From contig CM034237.1 in NCBI GenBank assembly GCA_019916065.1, positions 39,786,485 through 39,850,484 on the forward strand: a stretch of 64,000 nt of DNA. The letters are read 5' to 3'. The stretch is from Vitellaria paradoxa (lineage: Eukaryota; Streptophyta; Magnoliopsida; Ericales; Sapotaceae). The position numbers were made by a program, and so were the translations under genes. Position 1 is the first letter of the stretch. Each line of letters opens with the position of its first letter. Shown here one piece after another: positions 55,701 to 64,000 of this stretch. The notes below the pieces were generated by a model. That model ran no database searches and was not told the DNA's origin. It saw nothing but the letters and a program-made list of their open reading frames with translations.

Positions 55701-57707
55701 TCTAGAAAAGGAAAAGTCTGAGGACTGCAGTGATCCCCTGTAAACTTTACCACATTCCCTTTTAAAGTGTGCAAGGTCACATAGCCTTTAGAATAATTGA
55801 TGAACACTTGGTAGGCTACTATTTAATCCATCCCAAATATCACATTGAAACTGTACATTTTTAGCACAATGAAATCATGCGAGCACTGATAATCATCTGT
55901 TGAGGCCTCTTTTCGTATTGCCATCACACAACCCAACAAACTCTATCAAACTGAGAATATCCCCCCAGTTGGGCTCCTAACACACAACAGGGATGACAAA
56001 CATTTAAAAGATAATCTAAGCACAACACACAATTCTCAAATATGAAGGAGTGTAAAGCTCCCGTATCTACCAAAGTAGTAACATATGATAAGAAAGGTGT
56101 AAATGTACATCTAGCTGCAATGGGCTCAGTATGTTCATCATTCGATGTTATGGTAAATACCTTTCTCTTAGTGGTAGCTGCTAGTGGCCTTTCGCTTCTC
56201 TGCCCCTACTACGAACCACCTTGAGCTATCTTATAAAAATTCTAGGCATCGCCCTTTGGGCCATGCTGAAATTGATTCTGAAAGGACAGAGAAGCTACAG
56301 GCCTGTTATTCTGAATTGCTATATGTCGGTTGCTGAAATCTGGCCACATTTTTGCCTTAAGGGCAGTTTTTGGAGATATAGCACTATTTTCCACAAGAGT
56401 AACACATTGGTGGTCCTGACCTCTACTCAACTCTTCGTTCTAATCGGTGCATTCTTCAACTAATAGAAATACTTTTTGTGTCCTGGCTGGTGACATATAA
56501 AGCACACAATAGGGCCTTGAGACTGTGTCCTGCTAGCTGACTGAGTAGGGATCAAGCTCTCTTATTGAAAACGTTGTGGCTGGGATTCACTGGGTCCTTC
56601 TCTGTTCCTCTTCTTGTGCCTACTGTCTGACTGAGGGGCAACACTTTTACTCGATTTGTTCTCATTCATTGTCCTGACATCATTCAGGTCCTTCTTAATA
56701 GTCATTGCTCGGCCAATCAATACTTTGTAATCGTCCAACCTCAATGGAATAACTCTGCTCCTGATGGCTACTTGCAGACCCCTCTCAAACCATCTACACC
56801 TCTATCTCTTTGTGTATACTAGTTCTAGAGCATAAATGGAGGGAGACGCAAATCGGTGCTTGTATTCCAATACTATCATGGTCCCCTGAGCTAGAGTCGT
56901 AAATTCCTCCATTTTCGTATCCTTAATAGAAATAGGAAAGAAATGTTCATGGAATAACTCTTGAAATTTGTCCCAGGTTAAGCCTATCATATCCTGAAAG
57001 CTCTCTACTTTACCATAAGGCCGCATCACCAATGAACTTAAATGTGACCAGAGAAATCCGTGTCTAAGCATCTGTGATTTGGAGGGCTTTGAGGATCTTT
57101 TCACACTAACTAAGAAAACCCTCAGCAACATTGGAATTTGGCACTCCGTCATAACTGAGAGGCTTCATCGTTTTGAAGTGCTTCAAATAACCCGTCGGCT
57201 GACTAAGTGCTAGTAAAGGTCTCATCCGTGCCCCACCTCCTATAACCACTGCCGTGACTACTGCCACCTGATGCATGAATGTGGCAGGATCAAATGTTGC
57301 ATGTTTGAACTGATGGCTGTGCAGATTACACCTTATTCTGTTGTAGCACTAGGGCCACCCCTGGATGAGCCTCAAACCCTGCATCGTTGGTGGATCAAAT
57401 TTACATAAACATCCTCAACTGGAATCCCACAACCCAAACCAACCTGAGCTCCATAGCCACAGCCACGATTATGACCGGCCTAAGCCCCACGACCTCTTAG
57501 TCGTCCATAATCCCTACCCTTAGCAACTGGTGCAACTTTGGGTGCTATAAATATAGAAACAAGGAACAATGTATATAAAGTTCAAAATCTAAACATCTCA
57601 ATCATTAAGCCACATATAACACTTCAAACATATAACCCTAAAACCATAAAAAAAAAAAAATTCCCACTATCCCTAGATATTCTTAAATCTAGGCTCTGAT
57701 ACCAAGC
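52786..57707 (-). pseudogene. Decayed gag-pol of a Tekay/Del-type chromovirus
   Basis: On the minus strand the gag region (about 57150-56480) contains a degenerate zinc knuckle, CFICHQPGHKKYFY, where the last Cys is Tyr. The polymerase catalytic box near 55040-55070 reads FIGDVL instead of FIDDIL. RNase H (54723-54421) keeps YTVYCDA and SWRHYLY-type motifs. Integrase (about 53960-53680) keeps the zinc-binding CLICQ and ITMDFV motifs. The C-terminal chromodomain-like end (about 52990-52855) reads WKHYGIEESTWE. Order, primer site and chromodomain-like tail place it in the chromovirus branch of Ty3/gypsy. Many stops and frameshifts make it inactive. Confidence 0.85.
57692..57704 (-). other. Primer-binding site (tRNA-iMet)
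   Basis: The complement reads TGGTATCAGAGCC, the usual plant retrotransposon primer site complementary to initiator tRNA-Met. It sits three bases from the LTR boundary and fixes the element orientation as minus. Confidence 0.85.
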
Positions 57708-58128
57708 TGTCACGTCCCTAAATCCACAACCTGGGGACATGAGAACTAAACCTCAAAACCACCACAAATAAATATACATCAAACATTATTAGAGTGGAAG
57801 TGAAATTATAATATTGTATCCACCATTAGAATACTCTAAAGGTCTAACAAATGCCACAAAGTGATACAAGACAATATTCCTCAAATCGAGTTCAAAGCTA
57901 AAATCCAAAATACATGAAACAAAAATAAAATAATCTAAAATCAGTTGCTCTATCTTATAGATCCATCACAATGCATTTGCTCCTACAAGATTAGCTATAG
58001 AAGGTGAGCACTAAACCACATGTGCTCAGTTTAAAACATATAAGAATAAGTTTCTTAATCATGCAAGGCAAACAACATTTAATTAACTTTAAAATTTAGT
58101 AAACTCTTTATAAATTTCACAATATTAT
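57708..58128 (-). mobile_element. 5' LTR of the same chromovirus, truncated
   Basis: It starts TGTCACGTCC and matches 50281-50700. By eye there are about 13 differences in the first ~105 bases, so the insertion is old. The match stops abruptly at 58128, where another sequence starting TGTTATAACCC begins. About 2.1 kb of this LTR is missing. Confidence 0.75.
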
Positions 58129-60480
58129 TGTTATAACCCAAAAATTAGTTATTTATTTAATTTTAATTATTTATTTTATTTACGCGTTATATCTTTGTAT
58201 TACGAAATTAACTGGCTGTATTTAAGAAATAATATTTAAATTATTAATTTATTTATTTTCATGTAAATGTGAACTATTGGACGTTTTAAGGAATTGTTTT
58301 CACCATTGAGATATGATTGGAGGTCCACCGTAATTTAAGTGGACGTGATGACACCTAATTAAATAAGTTATATTTATAAATATGAGTTAGGTCAGTTAGG
58401 GTTTTATTACATCGTACATTAAAAGAGAGAGAGAGAAAGAGAAAAGGAAAGAGAAAGAGAGAGAGAAGCCTGCCGCAAGATGAAATGAATTTCAAAGGTC
58501 GATCTTTTATTTATTTAATTTCCCTCGTTGAATGCTATACATGAATAGAAGTTAGAAAGATGATTGGCTAAATAATTAATGATCCGCTTGACATGAAAGT
58601 TACATTGAAAAAAGGATACGTGAGTACATGTACATATATAGATTAACTGTTTTGGCTAAAAAAAAAAAATGACCGCGGCGGAGTTTTTGCGTGGATCAGT
58701 GGGTGTATATATATATATATATGGGATTGATAGAATATTGATTAGCACTCTAGAGAAAGAAAAAAAAAGTGAAGAAGGAAAAACTACCACTGCACAGAAA
58801 TTTAAGAGGACTTACGTATATAAACATAAAAGATTTATGGTGCTTGATTGATTGACAAAAGGTAAAATATATATATGTATATATATGAGATTAGTTTTGG
58901 TTCTACTGCCAGGTTATTGGGTGAATGTGATTAAAATAGTTAATTATTAATATTCATTAATTTATTAAAGAATAGTTAAGAGTTTACATTTAGTTATTTA
59001 TTAAATGTAAATTTAAGATAGATTTTAAATAATAGGTATTTATATTAGTGCATTCAGGATTGTGACGGATTATCTTGATTATTTATCTTTGGACTTCAAG
59101 TGAATGATTTGTCTTACTAGTATTAAAATTTATAAATTAATCCATGCATAAATGTTTTCAAGGTTGGATTTTGTAAACGAGTATTTGTGAAAATTTATTT
59201 AATTTGGATAAGAAAATTCTATGTTTTATGCTAGTCTATATTTTATACTATTGAGCATAAGAAATATTATTTGAACACTTGTGTTCAATTTGAAATTTAA
59301 GGGATTGTGATGAATATTTATTTATGGTTATTGGAATTAAAATAAAAGTTCAGGGGACAAGTAACTAGAGAACGGGCCTGTGAAAACTGTGGCGACCCTA
59401 GTTTTCAACAATTGTAGGAACAGGTCCGTGAAAACCATAGTGAACTCAATCGGATCAACTTCGAGAGTATCCCAGGAGCCAAACTGAGTAACTCTAAATA
59501 CGATGTTATATCCCACAGTTATTGCCCATGAGAATTTATAATGGCACATATGATATTTGATTCCCATTCGATAATCCACGGATTAATGTTTATCATCACT
59601 GTTGTGATTGAGGTATTAATTATAGATATTTTTGTACTCTGACGTGCGGATTTTGAAATTACTATTATTTATGCATGAACATTGTTTTTACTTGGATTAT
59701 TTTTTATTAAATTATTTATTTGAAAATCTATTATTTTCAAATTGTTATTGTTATTTTTTGGCTAGGCAATCTATTACTGGGCTTTTGGCCCATCCGCTAT
59801 TTTAACATTTTTCAGGTGAGATGAAAGGATCATCATAGTCAAGAATTCCAGATTAATTAGTCAAGTTTCGCTAACCAACAATCCATTGATCTACTTATAT
59901 AAAATACTCCTTAACCTTACTTGCTAGTCATTCCACAACTCACCTCGACCTGTAAAGAAACAAATCTTCAATACATGAAGACAATGCTCCCCACTTTGTA
60001 GCAATCCATCATATCTGAGCCAAGAATAAGAAGATCTAAGCTAAAGATGAAGAATACCATCAAGATCTCTCTAAGCTTTTGCCCATCGTCATCCTTTTGA
60101 ATTTTTGCTCAAAGAAGTAAGAAAAGGCCGCTCGGGTTTCAAAAGTTTAGGGTTGAGAAAAAATTTTAACTTTTTATATCAAAAGAATAAGGTAAAAAGG
60201 TCATTTGGCAGCCTTTTAAAAAATCTGCGTGGCAGCAGGGGCAACTCATGGGCCCGAGCTTCCCTCCTCATGCTCGCGAGATATACTGGACACACTAGAC
60301 AAGAAATCCCACGTGTCAAGGGATGCTCGTGGGAACGAGCTTCCCTTCTCATGTTCGCAAGGCATACTAGAAGCACATTACAGGCACACTGTCTTGCAAG
60401 ACAGCTTTTTTGAAAGAAAACAGAGAGGATGCTCATGAGCAAGAGTTTCTGCTGACCACACACACATCCTTTTCTTTTTC
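58129..60480 (+). mobile_element. Second LTR-like block abutting the truncated LTR
   Basis: It begins TGTTATAACCCAAAAATTAG, a typical start of long Tekay-like LTRs, followed by a TATTTATT-rich segment, a (GA)n leader-like tract (58428-58470) and moderately GC-rich segments. No primer site or coding domain follows. The right end and target duplication could not be found, so it may be a solo or partial LTR. Confidence 0.4.
60228..60400. repeat. Two diverged copies of a ~85-base repeat
   Basis: GCCCGAGCTTCCCTCCTCATGC (60251 onward) recurs as GAACGAGCTTCCCTTCTCATG (60334 onward), both followed by TTCGCAAGGCATACTAG-like or CTCGCGAGATATACTGG words. The unusual GC content suggests retroelement origin. 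Confidence 0.5.
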
Positions 60481-61232
60481 TATTCTTTTCCCAACTTTTT
60501 TCTAATGATGCACCAACACTCGTTGGCTTGTGTTAATGAATCATTTCAACAACCTTGTGATATTTTTGAAGGAATAATTACAAGCAAAGTGTTTGCTCAG
60601 AGATTGCTAATAAACAACCTAAACAACACTAACAGGAAAGAATTATGTCATCTTTTCAGGAAACATCTATTCTATGGTGGTTTATTAGTGAAAAGATGAT
60701 GACTAAAAATTCTAAATTGTCTTACAAAATTTAGAAATTATTAGAGGAAGAATATTTTATGATAGCTCAAGAAATTTTTAATGTAGAACTAAAAGATCGT
60801 ATTTTTTGTAGTCTCTCTTCGCATTAATGAACTATTTTCATTCTCTCATTATCAAGTCCAACAACAGTGCATCCAGGATGGATAATTAAAACAAAAGTTT
60901 TTGTTGAAAAAAAAAATATAAATTTAAGTTTATTTACTTAAGAATGCTTTGCCCATGACAATCATTACCCAATACTATGGAACGAACATGAACAAATTAG
61001 AAGCAAATGATCAACATATATGAAACTAGATTGAAAATAAATAAATAAATAATAAAAAGAAAAAGATTAAAATATAATAAAAAATGGAAAGAAAGACTAA
61101 CAAAATTGTCATAATTTTCTATCTTTCTATGGCCTAAACAGATTAGGCACTCCACTATAAATTGCTGACGCTATCCCATGCCATTCCCCTCCTGAGCAAA
61201 CAACCAATATTGACAGTATGCTCTTGGATCAC
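60481..61232 (-). other. 3' flank of the 14-3-3 gene
   Basis: AT-rich sequence downstream of the 14-3-3 stop on the minus strand. It may hold the 3' UTR and poly(A) site (complement AATAAA near 60926). No other gene is seen. Confidence 0.35.
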
Positions 61233-64000
61233 CTAACCTCTCCAATCCTTTATTTTTGCTGCAAAAGAGATTAGTTTTAAACAATAATGAAAAGAGGGTC
61301 TTCAGCACGCATTATTAAAGAATACGATAGCAAGGAGGAAATCAAGTGAAAGACTGACCTCTGGCTCTGCTGGCTTTGGTTCTTCAGCTTTAACATTGTC
61401 ATCAACTGCACACAAATTATTTACAACTGAGATTGTATTCCACAATTAAAAGTGTCATTTGCATGCAAGTGGATTAGTGATTAATACACCTTGTATCTTA
61501 TCTTCTAAAGAATCAACCTCCCTTGAACTCGATGTAAGAAAACAATAGCAATAAATGTATCTCTTGTGAAACAACGAGATTAAGATTTGAGCTTTCAATT
61601 ATGTTATTTTGATTTTTGTCGTACAAAAGGCCTTCCTAATTAATGGATTTAGATTTAAGTATGGGAGATCAAATCCAATCCATTTAAATCCCCAAATAAT
61701 GAAGAACTCCCTGGTCCATTTTGTTTCTAACTACACTATACCTCCATCTTCAGGCAAATCAGAGGTCCAGAGTGTGAGATTGTCTCTCAACAGCTGCATA
61801 ATCAGGGTGCTGTCTTTGTATGACTCCTCGCTTAAAGTGTCCAACTCCGCAATTGCTTCATCGAAAGCTTGTTTAGCCAAATGGCATGCTCTGTGAATTT
61901 AAAAACCAGTATAAATCATCAATGAAAATAAACTAGGAGTGACAATGTTATTTTTAAAAAAATAAAAAATAAAAATTCAGAAAAGTTCTAGTTTATTTTA
62001 GAAATGAAGAATTAGTTTTATAATTCTTTGACAAGACAAATGAGTTCATATTTTGAAATATATTTCTAATTAAGTTCATATATCAATTTTAAGAATGTAC
62101 ATTATCATTTTTATCCTCTCATATTTATGAAAGTATTAAAAAGGGGAAAAAAAACTAATAACATGACAAATATTAAACCTGACAATCAATCCCCAATGAA
62201 AATATTTTTTTCTATTTTTTCTTATTATTGAAATAAGCTCATGTTTTGAAATATTAAACCATATTTCTGTTACTAGTTTCTTTCTATGAAAATACTAATG
62301 TTTTTATTACTTTTGTTGAACTATATTATCTCTAAGCAGTAAATTGTTATACAATGGTGAAGATGTCATTTTCCATTATCGTTATTGATTTTATGAAAAA
62401 AACTACTTAGATATGTGAATTATTGGCAACCCGGTGCACGAAACTCTCGCCTTGCGTGAGGTATAGGGAAGGGTCGGACCACAAGGGTCTACTGTACGTA
62501 GCCTTACCCTATATTTGTAAGAGGCTGTTTCCACGACTTGAACCCGTGACCTCAGGTCATACGACGGCAACTCTAACCGTTGCGCCATGTGAATTATTAT
62601 TTCTATGAAATTCAAGACCATTGTTTAAAATATATGTATCTTTACTTCAAAAGTTAGTTATTAAATGACTCCAATAGCTCTACTTCACCTTAATCCAAGT
62701 TAAAAAAAAAAAAAAAATTCATAATATTAATACATATATATACTAGTAAAAATATACATTTATGCTTGTAATAATTTTGCTTAATTATTTACAACCGAAA
62801 GCAATTAATAGATTCTCTTATGTTGTTTTTAAGAAGAGTAGAGGTTAGAAATGTATAATATAGCCATTCAATTCCATTTGGCTGTATCTAAGTATTTTAT
62901 ATTTATATAGACATGTTTTGTGATTTTTAGTTCTCATGATTATGTTTAGTAAAATATTTTTGGAATTATATTGAGTAGCCATAAATGCAAGAGTACATAA
63001 AGGATACACATAAAAGTGGAATATGAACTTAATTGAAAATATATTTCAAAACATATACTTATTAATCTTGTAAAAAGATCATAGAACTTATCTGTCATTT
63101 GCAAGGCAAATTATAACTTATCTGTAATTTTCTTTATTTAAAAAAAGTGCTCAAGCACTGACGCCATATACATAAGAAATAAGATTCAAAAATAAGATTC
63201 ACCTCTCAGGAGAATTCATTATTTCATAATAGAAGACAGAGAAGTTGAGAGCAAGGCCAAGACGAATTGGGTGTGTTGAAGGGAGATCTGTATTTGCAGT
63301 GGCAGAAGCAGCCTAAAAAAGAAACAGCAGCAAGATGACTCATTGACAAAAACATCAAAAAAGAAGAAGAAGAAGAAGAAAACATCCATATGCACAGTGC
63401 AGCAAGCATCTCAATTTATAGGATCTTAACGTAATTAAACATGCCTCGTAGCCCTTCAATGATTGTTCAGCTGTCTCTTTTCTTTCTTGGCCAGTCTTGA
63501 ACTCAGACAGATACCGGTAGTAATCACCTTTCCTGAATTAGACAGAAATGACATAAAACATGAACTTCTGATTTTGAAGAAAATGAGAACTACTCAACTG
63601 AAAAATGATGGAAAGAAAACATCAAATGGATAGTTCACTTCCTCCTCATAAGTGCACACTTGCACAAAGGGATGGAGGAAGAATAAAGAGCAAACAAAAT
63701 ATCCTATCCTATTCCCTTGCAATGGAGATGGGCAGAAATCAAAGAACACGTGCACAGCAGTGGCATGAAAAAGTAACAACCCTTCATCATATTGAGATAG
63801 AGTTAATAAGTTGTTATATATTGCAGAATATATTCAATGAGATATCCAGAGAGAATATATTAGATTCCACATGAAAAGCATTGTCAAGCAGGCATATAAT
63901 CAACTTAGAGGGAATTGCCAAAAATAACTTGTATCAAACAACACAAGTACCATAACAAAAGAATTATACCGCAAGGCCAACATGACTCACATCTTGTAGT
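61233..64000 (-). CDS. GRF: 14-3-3 protein (GF14 kappa/lambda type), 3' part, partial
   Basis: Minus-strand exons, 5' to 3': beyond 64000 to 63991, 63532-63445, 63312-63203, 61890-61742, 61406-61359 and 61258-61233. 14-3-3 dimers bind phosphoserine/threonine motifs in client proteins and regulate metabolism and signalling. The exons give, in order, ...[75 protein letters not shown] and [16 protein letters not shown]. These are helices 5-9 of the 14-3-3 fold, including the signature [21 protein letters not shown] and [10 protein letters not shown] point to the non-epsilon kappa/lambda group. Intron 63313-63444 starts with GC rather than GT. The last two exons read VDDNVKAEE and then [15 protein letters not shown] before TAG; a one-base shift would instead give an Ala/Pro/Glu tail, so the C-terminus is odd. 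N-terminal exons lie outside the window. Confidence 0.92.
62425..62586 (-). mobile_element. Au-like SINE in the 14-3-3 intron
   Basis: On the minus strand it starts GGCGCAACGGTTAGAGTTG (A box) and has GGTTCAAGTCGTGG (B box). It then reads TAGACCCTTGTGGTCCGACC and ends GTGCACCGGGTTGCC, the known layout of the plant Au SINE family. A 12-bp target duplication ATGTGAATTATT flanks it exactly (62413-62424 and 62587-62598), so the insertion is complete and fairly young. Confidence 0.88.

Overview
The window is nuclear DNA of a flowering plant, most likely a eudicot. The evidence is a very AT-rich sequence, GT-AG introns, plant-specific gene families (GH1 beta-glucosidase with the 13-exon layout, P-class PPR protein, plant UDP-glucose dehydrogenase, GF14 kappa/lambda-type 14-3-3), and a dense load of plant transposons (Mutator-like elements, Tourist/Harbinger MITEs, an Au-type SINE, a CACTA end, Tekay/Del-type chromovirus LTRs). 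Species cannot be named from the sequence.

Genes from left to right: (1) UDP-glucose 6-dehydrogenase, minus strand, uninterrupted coding exon 4027-5469, with a probable 1.3 kb intron in its 5' UTR. (2) An intact 13-exon GH1 beta-glucosidase, minus strand, 17488-25437, 503 aa with both catalytic glutamates, whose introns hold several mobile-element insertions. (3) A three-exon P-class PPR gene, plus strand, 36494-39410, resembling Arabidopsis At3g53170. (4) The 3' part of a 14-3-3 gene, minus strand, 61233 to beyond 64000, with one GC-AG intron and an Au-like SINE in another intron. Broken genes: a GHR1-like leucine-rich-repeat receptor pseudogene (43271-44042), a chimera of a CONSTANS-like fragment and an armadillo-repeat fragment (about 40930-41370), and a decayed Ty3/gypsy chromovirus (50281-58128).

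Between genes, the window is mostly mobile DNA, and several elements have exact boundaries: a solo LTR with 5-bp duplications TTTAT (7547-9880); Mutator-like elements with 9-bp duplications at 10080-11524 (TTAATTTTT, GC-richer inside, Pack-MULE-like), 31013-31867 (TTAATATTT) and 27335-29406 (TATTAGAAG, about 1 kb inverted arms); a head-to-tail pair of 1 kb Harbinger-like elements (13584-15661) whose pre-insertion site survives in a duplicated copy 3 kb away; a MITE nested in a MITE (46411-46980); and a SINE with a 12-bp duplication (62425-62586).

The genes are unrelated housekeeping or signalling genes and I see no cluster or pathway linking them. I see no clear new biological system. The most unusual observations are the chimeric gene-fragment locus at 40.9-41.4 kb, the Pack-MULE-like element at 10.1-11.5 kb, and the built-in empty-site comparison at 13.5-17.0 kb.
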